DNA of 64,000 bases from Halorubrum cibi (GTDB lineage: Archaea; Halobacteriota; Halobacteria; Halobacteriales; Haloferacaceae). A program made the translations under genes and the position numbers. The notes beneath the pieces are model-generated. The model ran no database searches, was not told the DNA's origin, and saw nothing but the letters and a program-made list of their open reading frames with translations. The DNA is taken from the NCBI RefSeq assembly GCF_900182635.1, contig NZ_FXTD01000006.1:124001-188000 (forward strand), given 5' to 3'. The first letter of the stretch is position 1; every line of letters starts with the position of its first letter. This document shows, piece after piece, positions 50,469 through 58,527 of the stretch.

Positions 50469-51779
50469 CTACCGCCAGGGGCGCGACTCCTCCGTCAACT
50501 CGCCCGCGAAGTTCCGCCGCATCGCCACCGCGGGGTCGTCGAGGTTCGCGAGCGCCCACATGAGCTTCACCTTCGCGGTTCCGGGGAGAGTGTCGCCCGC
50601 CTCGATCACGCCCGCCTCGATCAGGTCGCGGCCCGTGTCGTACACGCGGTCGCACACGCGCCCCTCGAGACACTGGCTCGTCATGACGACGACCGTCCCG
50701 TCCTCGACGAGCGACTCGACCCGCGGGATGAGGTCGGTGTGGACGTGGCCGAGCCCCGTCCCCTCGATCACGACGCCGGCTTTTCCCTCCAGGTAGTCCC
50801 ACGCCGCGGGGTCCATCCCTGGCGTGAACTTCACGAGCTCCACCTCCGGCTCGAGGTCGGTCGCGATGGATGGGTCGGCCTCGGCCGCGTCGTCGCCCTC
50901 GTTTCCGTCCCTCACGCGAGGCGCGGGCTCGCGGTTCCAGGTGATCGCCGCCTCGGCGACGTCGCCGTCGGCTCCCGCCTCGGTGGCGGTCTCGTAGTCC
51001 ACGAGGCCGAGCGGCTCCGCGCCGACCGTCTCGAAGGCGTCGCGCCGGGAGGTGTGGTTCTTCCGCACGCGGGTGCCACGGTGGAGCGCGCAGACGTCGT
51101 CGGAGGGGCTCGCGTGCATACATACGAGCGTCTCCGCGTGGTCGGCCTTCGCGGCCTCCACCGCGCACACCGCGTTCATGACGTTGTCCGAGGAGGGCCG
51201 GTCCGCGGAGCGCTGGCTCCCCGTGAACACGACGGGGACGGGGACGTCGAGGCTGAACGCGAGCGCCGAGGCGGAGTACTGCATCGTGTCCGTCCCGTGC
51301 ATCACGACGACGCCGTCGGCCCCGGCCGCGACCTCCTCGCGGACCGCCTCGGCGAGGTCCCGCCAGATGCCGGGCTCCATGTTCTCCGAGAGAATGTTGG
51401 CGACGACGCGCCCGCGATAGTTCGCGCGCCCCGCGAGGTCGGGGACCGCCCGCAACACGTCCTCGGCATCGAACCGGGCGGTGACCGCGCCCGTGCGGTA
51501 GTCCACGGTCGATGCGATGGTCCCGCCGGTGGAGATGAGCGCCACCGTCGGCAGGTCGTCGTCGAAGGTGATCTCGCTCGACTCGCCCGCGTCGCCGGCG
51601 TCGTCGACGTCGCGAGCGCCCGACTCCAGCACCTCGACGTCGGCGTTCTCGCGGTCGACGCCGACGTTGTACCCACCCTCGAGCTTGACGACGAGGTGCT
51701 CGCGCGTCGTCGAGGGCAACAGCACGCCCTCGTTCGTGACGTCCCCGCGCTCGACGCGGACGCGATCTCCCGGTTGCAT
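50469..51779 (-). CDS. gatD: Glu-tRNA(Gln) amidotransferase subunit D
   Basis: 436 residues. N-terminal small domain (residues 1-70), then the L-asparaginase-type domain with ALISTGGTIASTVDY (catalytic Thr in 84-90), VVVMHGTDTMQYSASALAF (second Thr and Asp), LVCMHASPSDDVCALHRGTR and VVMTSQCLEGRV. The archaeal GatDE complex converts Glu-tRNA(Gln) to Gln-tRNA(Gln); GatD frees ammonia from Gln or Asn. A short acidic insert occurs near 275-290. gatE is not in the window. Confidence 0.95.
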   Translation of the reverse strand: MQPGDRVRVERGDVTNEGVLLPSTTREHLVVKLEGGYNVGVDRENADVEVLESGARDVDDAGDAGESSEITFDDDLPTVALISTGGTIASTVDYRTGAVTARFDAEDVLRAVPDLAGRANYRGRVVANILSENMEPGIWRDLAEAVREEVAAGADGVVVMHGTDTMQYSASALAFSLDVPVPVVFTGSQRSADRPSSDNVMNAVCAVEAAKADHAETLVCMHASPSDDVCALHRGTRVRKNHTSRRDAFETVGAEPLGLVDYETATEAGADGDVAEAAITWNREPAPRVRDGNEGDDAAEADPSIATDLEPEVELVKFTPGMDPAAWDYLEGKAGVVIEGTGLGHVHTDLIPRVESLVEDGTVVVMTSQCLEGRVCDRVYDTGRDLIEAGVIEAGDTLPGTAKVKLMWALANLDDPAVAMRRNFAGELTEESRPWR

Positions 51780-51890
51780 GTGTCCCGGTTCCCGGTCGGC
51801 GGACTTGAATCCAGCCGTTCGCGATCGGTGGGGGCGACGCCGACGGCCGGACTTGTCCCGGCGCGCGCGGACGCGACGCAGGCCGACGGC

Positions 51891-52490
51891 TCAGATCGGG
51901 AAGTCGGCCTCGGGACCGACGACGCGGTCGGGGTCGGGCGGGGCGCGCCAGTCGGTGGTGCGCTCGAGCAGCTGGACGACCATCCGCCCCGTCACGCCCC
52001 AGACGGTGTAGCCGTCGACGTGGAAGTAGTGGACGCGGTGGTCGCCGTACTCCGGGTGGCCGATCCGCCGTTCGGACTCGTAGTTCCGGGGATCCGTGAG
52101 GTCCGCGACGGAGAGAACGGCGACCTCGGCGACCTCCGACTCGTCAGGGACGTACTCCCGATCGGGCGCAACCCCGACGAAGGGGCGGACCGCGTAGGCG
52201 CTGCTGGTCCGCGCGTCGTCGATGCGGCCGACGACGTCGACCTCGTCGGGCCGCATGCCGACCTCCTCGTTCGCCTCCCGGAGGGCGGTGTCGGTGAGGG
52301 TCCGGTCGACCGGCTCGCGGCCGCCGCCGGGAAAGCTCATCTGGCCGGGGTGTTCCCCGAGGTGTTCGGCCCGCTTCGTGAACAGCAGGTGGGCGTCGCC
52401 GTCGCGTTCGATCACCGGGGCCAACACGGCCGCCTCGCGGCGCCCCGCGAGCGACCGCGACGCGTGACGGCGAAGCCCCGACAGGTTCAT
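51891..52490 (-). CDS. Nudix hydrolase, CoA diphosphatase type
   Basis: 199 residues from MNLSGLRRHASRSLAG. PGQMSFPGGGREPVDRTLTD followed by TALREANEEVGM is the Nudix box together with the CoA-pyrophosphatase signature; REAAVLAPVI and FTKRAEHLGEHPGQMSFPGG resemble NudL/YeaB. It hydrolyses CoA or related nucleotides to phosphopantetheine and 3'-phospho-AMP. A TATA box 29 nt upstream supports this start over an in-frame ATG at 52574. Confidence 0.87.
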   Translation of the reverse strand: MNLSGLRRHASRSLAGRREAAVLAPVIERDGDAHLLFTKRAEHLGEHPGQMSFPGGGREPVDRTLTDTALREANEEVGMRPDEVDVVGRIDDARTSSAYAVRPFVGVAPDREYVPDESEVAEVAVLSVADLTDPRNYESERRIGHPEYGDHRVHYFHVDGYTVWGVTGRMVVQLLERTTDWRAPPDPDRVVGPEADFPI

Positions 52491-52515
52491 GCCGGAGTGT
52501 AGGACCTGCGGAGGA

Positions 52516-52522
52516 GTTAACC
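52516..52522 (-). promoter_or_regulatory. TATA box of the Nudix gene
   Basis: Minus-strand GGTTAAC, about 29 nt before the ATG at 52490. Confidence 0.5.
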
Positions 52523-52643
52523 TTTCTCCGATTCCGCCGTCGGCGAGCGCGGTCGTTTCAATCCGCGAGAACATCCGTCGACTGATATGATGGATACCAT
52601 AGGTTTAAGGGGTGACCTTTGAATCGTTAATCGATCACCGATC

Positions 52644-53624
52644 ATGAGACACCGACGAACTCTCGCGGCGTTGCTGATCGTCGTCGTGACCGCGGGCTGT
52701 ATGGGGGCCGTCCCCGGACTCGGGGGCGCCGGACCGATCGACCAGACGCCGGACAGCGCCGAGGCGGTGTTCCACGTGGACGCCGACGGACTGGAGGGCG
52801 ACCCCGCGACCACGACGATCGTCGAGAGCCTCTCGGAGGAGAACCCGTCCGTGGAGGGGCCCGAGGAGGTCGGAAGCGACTTCGAGGACGAATTCAACGT
52901 CGCGCCCGGTGACGTGAGCGAGGTGCTGGTGTTCACCGAGGACGTCGAGACCGCGGGCGGGTACGGCGAGCAGTCCGTCGGGCTCATCGTTCACGGCGAG
53001 TTCGACTCCGAGGAGGTCATAGACGGCATCCGAAACCAGTCGACCGACCTCGAGGAGGTCGAGTACAACGACCACACGCTGTACGCGGGGCCCGATCAGA
53101 GCCTCGCCGGCGACACGGCGGCCGTCGCCGTGCTCGACGACGGCCAGATCGTCATCGGCGACCGGGCCTCGGTCGAATCGGTCGTCGACACCACGACCGG
53201 TGACGCGGACGCGCTGAGCGGAGACCTCAGAGACGAGTACGACGCGGCCACCGACGGCGCGCTCGTCGCGGGCGTGACGGAGTTCCCGGGCGAGGAGCTC
53301 TCCGGGCAGTCGGTCGGTGCCGGCATCGACACCTCCGTCCTCGAATCCGTGACGCTCGCGTCCTACGGGTATCGGACCGACGACCAGACGGTGTCCACGG
53401 AGCTTCGGCTCCACACCGAGAGCGCGTCCGACGCGCAGGACCTCCGGGACGTGATCGCCGGCGCGCTCGTCGCCGCCGGCGACACCGGGTACGAGGACCT
53501 CGACGCCGAACTGGACGAGATCGAGGCCGAACAGGACTCCGACGACGAGTCGATCGTCGTCGTCGGCTACGAGGGTAACGCCGAGGACGTCGCGGGCGTG
53601 ATAGAGACGTTCCTCTACGCGTGA
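52644..53624 (+). CDS. Secreted lipoprotein of unknown function
   Basis: 326 residues. The signal peptide MRHRRTLAALLIVVVTAGCM ends in the lipobox TAGC, so the mature protein starts at Cys19, lipid-linked at the outer surface. The remainder is very acidic with no recognised domain: repeated alternations such as AEAVFHVDADGLEG, VGLIVHGEFDSEEVIDGI and GQIVIGDRASVESVVDTTTG suggest two related alpha/beta modules. A TATA-like TTTAAG is at 52603-52608. It lies just upstream of an ABC exporter pair and may be its partner. Confidence 0.8.
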   Translation: MRHRRTLAALLIVVVTAGCMGAVPGLGGAGPIDQTPDSAEAVFHVDADGLEGDPATTTIVESLSEENPSVEGPEEVGSDFEDEFNVAPGDVSEVLVFTEDVETAGGYGEQSVGLIVHGEFDSEEVIDGIRNQSTDLEEVEYNDHTLYAGPDQSLAGDTAAVAVLDDGQIVIGDRASVESVVDTTTGDADALSGDLRDEYDAATDGALVAGVTEFPGEELSGQSVGAGIDTSVLESVTLASYGYRTDDQTVSTELRLHTESASDAQDLRDVIAGALVAAGDTGYEDLDAELDEIEAEQDSDDESIVVVGYEGNAEDVAGVIETFLYA

Positions 53625-53669
53625 TGGAGACCCTCCTCTACTAGCGTCGACGCTCCGGCTCGCCATCCG

Positions 53670-54743
53670 ATGATACGCGACACGGCCGTGTTCCTCTGGA
53701 CGGAAGCGTACGCGGCCAGACGACGGCTCGCCGCCCTCTTCGTCGGCTTCGCCCTTCTTCCCGGCCTCCTCGTGGTCGGCACCGCCGGCTTCGATCAGAC
53801 GCTTCCACAGGACGTCCCCGTGGGCGTCGCGCCGGCGGAGGCGGAAACGACCGCGGACGACCTGACCGTGACGCGAGGCGGGGTCGCGCTGCTTGGCACG
53901 CCGGTCCAGTACGAGACGGAGGAGGCGGCCCTCCGCGGGCTCGACCGCGAGGAGGTGTACCTCGTCGTCCTCGTCCCGCCCGACGTCCTCGACGACGACT
54001 CGACGACGGAGTTCCGAATGATATGGCACGGCTCTGCGGTACCGCTCATCGAGGCGATCGGACTGCTGGAGGCCGTGTTGAGCGTCGAACTCTCGTCGTT
54101 TCTCCCCGGCGAGGTCGACGTCACCCACGAGCAGCGCGGAGTGCAGTTGACGCTCTCGGAGTACCTCATTCCGACAGGCATGACCCTGTTCGTGTTGGTC
54201 GTCGGACTGCTCTTCGTGCCCTACGACGTGATGACCGACCGACCGGTACTCGATCGGGTCCGTCACCAGTCTCGGTTGGAGGCGTTCGTGGCCGCGAAGC
54301 TCCTCTTTTACACCCTCCTGACGGGATCCGTACTCGTCGCCGTCGCAGTCGCGAACGTCCCGATGGAGTACCGGATCACCCCGTTACGCGTTGAGACCGC
54401 GACCGCGGTGGGGCTGTTGTTCCTCTCGACGGCGGCGGTCGGTACCGGGATCGCGTTCCTTCTCGGGTTGGGACGCACCGCGCTGTTCGTCAACCTCGGC
54501 GTGTTGATCGGGGTCGTCGGGTTCGGCAGTCTGCTGTACCCGGTCGGGTTCTTCTCGTCGACGCGGATGGCGATCGCGCGGAGCCTCCCGCCCCACTACC
54601 TCGCGATCGCGATCAGGGGCCACCTCGTCCGCGGCGACGGGTTCGGCCTGTACGCCGACTGGTACCGGTTCATCGGCGTCTACGTCGTCGGCTGTCTCGG
54701 CTTCTGTTGGAGCTGCGTCCGGACCTACGAGTGGAGGCGCTGA
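53670..54743 (+). CDS. ABC-2-type transporter permease
   Basis: 357 residues. One N-terminal helix (RRLAALFVGFALLPGLLVVG), a large extracytoplasmic domain (residues 40-165), then five or so helices (YLIPTGMTLFVLVVGLLFVP, KLLFYTLLTGSVLVAVAVAN, AVGLLFLSTAAVGTGIAFLL, ALFVNLGVLIGVVGFGSLLY, FIGVYVVGCLGFCWSC). This is the layout of ABC-2 exporter permeases. The ATPase gene follows two bases after its stop. Cargo unknown. Confidence 0.8.
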   Translation: MIRDTAVFLWTEAYAARRRLAALFVGFALLPGLLVVGTAGFDQTLPQDVPVGVAPAEAETTADDLTVTRGGVALLGTPVQYETEEAALRGLDREEVYLVVLVPPDVLDDDSTTEFRMIWHGSAVPLIEAIGLLEAVLSVELSSFLPGEVDVTHEQRGVQLTLSEYLIPTGMTLFVLVVGLLFVPYDVMTDRPVLDRVRHQSRLEAFVAAKLLFYTLLTGSVLVAVAVANVPMEYRITPLRVETATAVGLLFLSTAAVGTGIAFLLGLGRTALFVNLGVLIGVVGFGSLLYPVGFFSSTRMAIARSLPPHYLAIAIRGHLVRGDGFGLYADWYRFIGVYVVGCLGFCWSCVRTYEWRR

Positions 54744-54745
54744 AG

Positions 54746-55471
54746 ATGTCGGACCGCGCCGCGTCCGACCGTCTCACCCGCCTCCGCGACCGGATCGAGG
54801 ATCGCCTCGGGCGAATCGGTTCGCGGGGGCGATACCGGGACTCCTCGTCGGACCCGTCGGCCCCGCTCGTCCGGTTTTGCGGCGTCTCGAAGCGATTTGG
54901 ACCGGTGACGGCGCTCGACGGGATCGACTGTCGGTTCGATCGCGGCAGGATCCACGGCGTCGTCGGGCCGAACGGATCGGGAAAGACGACGTTTTTCGAG
55001 CTGCTCCTCCGATTGCGACATCCGACGGCCGGAACCGTGATCTCGCCGCCGCCGGCGGCCATCGGCTACTCGTTTCAGGAACCGCAGTTCTACCCGAACC
55101 TCACGGCCGAAGAGAACCTCTCGGTCTTCGCGCGGCTTCACGGCGACGTCGACCCCGAGTGGCGTCGCTCCGTGACCGAACGGCTCCGGCTCGACAGGGT
55201 CCGACACCAGCGAGCCGCGGCCCTTTCGGGCGGTTTTCGAAAGAAGCTCGACGTCGCCATCGCGTTCGTCTCCGAGCCGGAGTTGATCGTTCTCGACGAG
55301 CCGCTCGCGGGGATCGACCGGCTCTCTCGGAAACGCGTTCTCGAGCTGATCGTCGAACACGTCGAGAAGGGAGGAACCGTCCTCATCTCCTCACACGATC
55401 GCGGGCGTGTCGATCCGATCTTGGACTCCTCGCTCGCGCTGTACGACGGTCGCGTCGGTCGACCGGAGTGA
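54746..55471 (+). CDS. ABC transporter ATP-binding protein
   Basis: 241 residues from MSDRAASDRL. A 38-residue basic N-terminal tail precedes the ABC domain: Walker A GPNGSGKTT (74-82), Q loop in GYSFQEPQFYPNLTAEEN, signature LSGGFRKKLDVAIAF, Walker B LIVLDEPLAGID and H loop LISSHD. The signature motif has Phe where Gln is usual (LSGGQ), seen in some ABC-2 exporter ATPases. It is coupled with the permease at 53670; an ATG at 54707 would overlap that gene and is rejected. Confidence 0.87.
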   Translation: MSDRAASDRLTRLRDRIEDRLGRIGSRGRYRDSSSDPSAPLVRFCGVSKRFGPVTALDGIDCRFDRGRIHGVVGPNGSGKTTFFELLLRLRHPTAGTVISPPPAAIGYSFQEPQFYPNLTAEENLSVFARLHGDVDPEWRRSVTERLRLDRVRHQRAAALSGGFRKKLDVAIAFVSEPELIVLDEPLAGIDRLSRKRVLELIVEHVEKGGTVLISSHDRGRVDPILDSSLALYDGRVGRPE

Positions 55472-55529
55472 GAGTCGACCGCGACGACTGGGAGCGGTCG
55501 ACTCCTCTCTCCGCACGCGCCTTCGGACC

Positions 55530-55536
55530 TTTTAAG
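55530..55536 (+). promoter_or_regulatory. TATA box of proS
   Basis: TTTTAAG, centred about 28 nt before the ATG at 55562. Confidence 0.6.
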
Positions 55537-55561
55537 CCCGCGACCCGCCGTGTGAGGAACA

Positions 55562-57082
55562 ATGAGCGACGACGACCAGGAGCTCGGGATCACCGAGTCC
55601 AAGTCACACAACACCGGCGAGTGGTACGCCGAGGTCGTACGGAAGGCGGGGTTGGCCGACTACGGCCCCGAGGGAATGAGCGGGTTCATCATCACGCGGC
55701 CGCGGGCGTACGCCGTCTGGGAGCGGCTCCAGGGGTTCCTGGACGCGAAGTTCAAGGACACCGGGGTTCAGAACGCATACTTCCCGATGTTCATCCCCGA
55801 GTCCTACCTCGAACGCGAGAAGGACATCGTCGAGGGGTTCGACCCCGAGGTGGCGTGGGTGACCGAGGCGGGCACGAAGGAGCTGGAAGAGCGGCTCGCG
55901 GTGCGGCCGACCTCCGAGTCGATCATCACGCCGTACATCTCCCAGTGGGTGCGGAGCCACCGTGACCTCCCGCTGCGGGTGAACCAGTGGTGTTCGGTCG
56001 TGCGCTGGGAGGCGACGGAGACGAAGCCGTTCTTCCGGACGAAGGAGTTCCTCTGGCAGGAGGGCCACACCGCCCACGCGACGAGCGAGGACGCCTGGGA
56101 CGAGACGATGACCCGGCTCGACCAGTACGAGTCCGTCTACGAGGACTTCCTCGCGATCCCGGTTCTCAAAGGGCAGAAGCCCGCCCACGACAAGTTCCCC
56201 GGCGCGGACACGACGACGACCGTCGAGGCGCTGATGCCCGACGGCAAGTCCGTCCAGGGCGCGACGTCCCATCACCTCGGACGGTCGTTCGCCGAGGCGT
56301 TCGACATCACCTTCTCCGACGCCGAGGAGGACGAGCGGACGGCCCACACGACCTCGTGGGGCCTCTCCTGGCGCGCGCTCGGCGCGTTGATAATGACTCA
56401 CTCGGACGAACAGGGACTCGTGCTCCCGCCGACGGTCGCGCCGACTCAGGTCGTCGTCGTCCCGATCTGGCAGGAGGACACCAAAGACGACGTGCTCGCG
56501 TACGCCGAGGGCGTCGCCGACGACCTCGATGACGCCGGGATCCGCGTCGAACTCGACGATCGCGACGAGCGCAACCCCGGATTCAAGTTCAACGAACACG
56601 AGCTGAACGGGATCCCGCTGCGGATCGAGATCGGTCCCTACGAGGTCGAGGACGACGAGCTGACCTTGAACCACCGGCCCGACGGCGAGGAGCACGTCGA
56701 GGCCCGCGAGGGCGTCGCCGAGACCGTCCGCGACCACCTCGATACGGTGTACGCGAAGCTGTACGCGGCCGCCGAGGACACCCTCGACGGGGAGGTTCGG
56801 GAGGCGGACGACCGCGCCGGGATCCTCGGCACCCTCGGCCAGCACGGCGGCTACGTGAAGACGCCCTGGTGCGGCGACGAGGCCTGCGAGGAGCCGATCA
56901 AGGAGCCGATGGCCGCGGAGATCGTCATGGTCCCCTTCGAGGACGACGACCCCCTCGTCGGGGAACGCGGCGACGGGGAGGGCGACGCCGCCGGGAGCGA
57001 CGACGACGCGAGCCACGGGGAGACGTGCGCGATCTGCGGCGACCCGGCCGAGCGGACGGCGTACTTCGCGAAGTCGTACTGA
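55562..57082 (+). CDS. proS: Prolyl-tRNA synthetase, archaeal type
   Basis: 506 residues. Class II motifs: motif 1 region GFIITRPRAYAVWERLQGFL and NAYFPMFIPESYL; motif 2 RWEATETKPFFRTKEFLWQE; proline-pocket TSWGLSWRALGALIMTHSDE with motif 3. The anticodon-binding domain follows (PTQVVVVPIWQEDTKDD). The C-terminal zinc-binding domain is present, with CGDEACEE and CAICGD, and the protein ends in the conserved AYFAKSY. An acidic loop (RGDGEGDAAGSDDDASHG) splits the cysteine pairs. Confidence 0.97.
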   Translation: MSDDDQELGITESKSHNTGEWYAEVVRKAGLADYGPEGMSGFIITRPRAYAVWERLQGFLDAKFKDTGVQNAYFPMFIPESYLEREKDIVEGFDPEVAWVTEAGTKELEERLAVRPTSESIITPYISQWVRSHRDLPLRVNQWCSVVRWEATETKPFFRTKEFLWQEGHTAHATSEDAWDETMTRLDQYESVYEDFLAIPVLKGQKPAHDKFPGADTTTTVEALMPDGKSVQGATSHHLGRSFAEAFDITFSDAEEDERTAHTTSWGLSWRALGALIMTHSDEQGLVLPPTVAPTQVVVVPIWQEDTKDDVLAYAEGVADDLDDAGIRVELDDRDERNPGFKFNEHELNGIPLRIEIGPYEVEDDELTLNHRPDGEEHVEAREGVAETVRDHLDTVYAKLYAAAEDTLDGEVREADDRAGILGTLGQHGGYVKTPWCGDEACEEPIKEPMAAEIVMVPFEDDDPLVGERGDGEGDAAGSDDDASHGETCAICGDPAERTAYFAKSY

Positions 57083-57150
57083 GCGAGCCGCCCTCGGCTT
57101 TCACTCGATCTCCGCGCGGGCCGGCGGTTCACCCGGCTCGACGCAGTCGG

Positions 57151-57180
57151 CCGATTTAATCGGGTTTGATCGGGCTTGAT
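57151..57180 (+). promoter_or_regulatory. 10-bp phased direct repeats upstream of the DUF7096-like gene
   Basis: CGGGTTTGAT and CGGGCTTGAT are adjacent (57161-57180) and preceded by a diverged copy CCGATTTAAT. The 10-bp phase, one helical turn, and the position 25-55 bases before the TATA box fit an activator or repressor site. Confidence 0.35.
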
Positions 57181-57200
57181 CCGGAACGAAGGGTGTGGGT

Positions 57201-57208
57201 GTATTTAG
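57201..57208 (+). promoter_or_regulatory. TATA box of the DUF7096-like gene
   Basis: GTATTTAG, centred 27 nt before the ATG at 57232. Confidence 0.6.
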
Positions 57209-57231
57209 GCGTCGGTCGCCGATCGGGAGGT

Positions 57232-58446
57232 ATGAACCGACGGATCACGTTGCTCGTCGCCGCGCTGGCGGTCGCGGGGCTGATCGCGATGGTCCCGCTC
57301 GGAGCCGCGGTGACCGGCGGGCCCGGAGTCTCTCCCGCGACCGGCGACGGCGCGGGTACCGACGGGGGTATCGACGAGTTCGCACAGGCCGGATCGGAGG
57401 GCGGTACGAACGCCTCCGACGGAGCCACTGCGGACGACCTCAGTCCCGGCGAACGGCTCTCCGGCGTCATCGGCGTCCAGGGGGCCGAAGTCGACGGCGA
57501 GGTGTCCTCGCGCTCCTTCGAGATCCGGCTCGCGGACGCCGAGACCGACGAGGAGCGCGCGGCGGTGATCGCGGCGCAGCTCGAGCGGAATGGGGAGCGG
57601 CTGGCGGAGCTGCGGGAGCGGCAGCGGGAGCTCCGGGAACGCCGGGAGGCCGGGAACGTGAGTTCCGGCGCGTATGCCGCGCGGCAGGCGGCGATCGGGA
57701 CGCGCGTGGCGACCGTGAATCGAACGACGAACCGGAGCGCCGAGGTCGCCGCGGACCTGCCCGAGGAGGCGCTCGCCGAGCGGGACGTCGACGCCGACCG
57801 TATCCGAACCCTCCGTGAGAGCGCGAGCGAGCTGAGCGGTCCCGAGGTCGCGGCGATCACCAGGGAGATCGGCGGCAACCGCACCGGCGCGCCGATGGGT
57901 CCCGACCGTCGCGGTCCGCCCGGATCCGGGATCGGTGCTCCGGACGGCTCGGCCGACCGCGGTCCGCCCGACGGTCTCCCTGGGAGCGGTCCGTCGGAAG
58001 CCGACGCCCCGGAGGGCGGAGAAAACGCGACCGGACCGCGAAACGGGTCGATCGCCGATCCAGGAGGGGCCGAGAACGCGACCGCCGAAAGCGACGACGC
58101 CGAGAACGCCGGTGACGAGTCGAACGGCGATGGATCCGACGTCGACGGGGCGGACGACGGAGGCGCGGATACCGACGAGGCCGAGGCGGACGGTGCCGGC
58201 GGTAACGGCGGCGCCGACGCCGGGTCTGACGAGGACGACGACGCCGGGACTGACGAAGACGCCGACGCCGGGACTGACGAAGACGCCGACGCCGGAACCG
58301 ACGACGGCGAGGGTGCCGAAACCGACGACGGCGACGCCGGAGGCGGTTCCGGTTCGGAGTCCGGGACCGACCCGGAATCGGATACTGGAGACGGGGCGAG
58401 CGGTGGTGACGGGGTGAGCGGTAGTGACCGCCGCGGTGGCCCGTAG
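57232..58446 (+). CDS. Secreted coiled-coil protein, DUF7096-like
   Basis: 404 residues. Signal peptide MNRRITLLVAALAVAGLIAM. Conserved core: LSPGERLSGVIGVQGAEVDG, SRSFEIRLADAETDEERAAV, then a heptad-rich coiled coil LERNGERLAELRERQRELRE, and RTLRESASELSGPEVAAITR. By recall the family is DUF7096. The last 170 residues are Asp/Gly/Glu/Asn low complexity partly encoded by a 24-bp repeat. Function unknown; secretion and pairing with the membrane-bound winged-helix protein downstream suggest an extracytoplasmic sensing partner, which is inference. Confidence 0.78.
   Translation: MNRRITLLVAALAVAGLIAMVPLGAAVTGGPGVSPATGDGAGTDGGIDEFAQAGSEGGTNASDGATADDLSPGERLSGVIGVQGAEVDGEVSSRSFEIRLADAETDEERAAVIAAQLERNGERLAELRERQRELRERREAGNVSSGAYAARQAAIGTRVATVNRTTNRSAEVAADLPEEALAERDVDADRIRTLRESASELSGPEVAAITREIGGNRTGAPMGPDRRGPPGSGIGAPDGSADRGPPDGLPGSGPSEADAPEGGENATGPRNGSIADPGGAENATAESDDAENAGDESNGDGSDVDGADDGGADTDEAEADGAGGNGGADAGSDEDDDAGTDEDADAGTDEDADAGTDDGEGAETDDGDAGGGSGSESGTDPESDTGDGASGGDGVSGSDRRGGP
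58240..58311. repeat. 24-bp repeat in the DUF7096-like gene
   Basis: Two perfect tandem copies of a 24-bp unit (58240-58263 and 58264-58287) and a third partial copy; each encodes Asp-Ala-Gly-Thr-Asp-Glu-Asp-Ala. Confidence 0.85.
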
Positions 58447-58497
58447 CGCACTCGCGTCGGCGACGGACGGCCGGAGTCGACGGCAGACATGAGAAGC

Positions 58498-58504
58498 GAT
58501 TTAG
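58498..58504 (+). promoter_or_regulatory. TATA box supporting the GTG start at 58528
   Basis: GATTTAG is centred 27 nt before GTG 58528. If used, the upstream ATG at 58489 is not transcribed. Confidence 0.45.
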
Positions 58505-58527
58505 CACGCCCCCGTGTCGTGTTCCCC

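Noticed and set aside
58489-58491. ATG start for the membrane winged-helix protein
   Set aside because: A TATA-like box lies inside the first codons and 27 nt before GTG 58528, which also gives a cleaner signal peptide.
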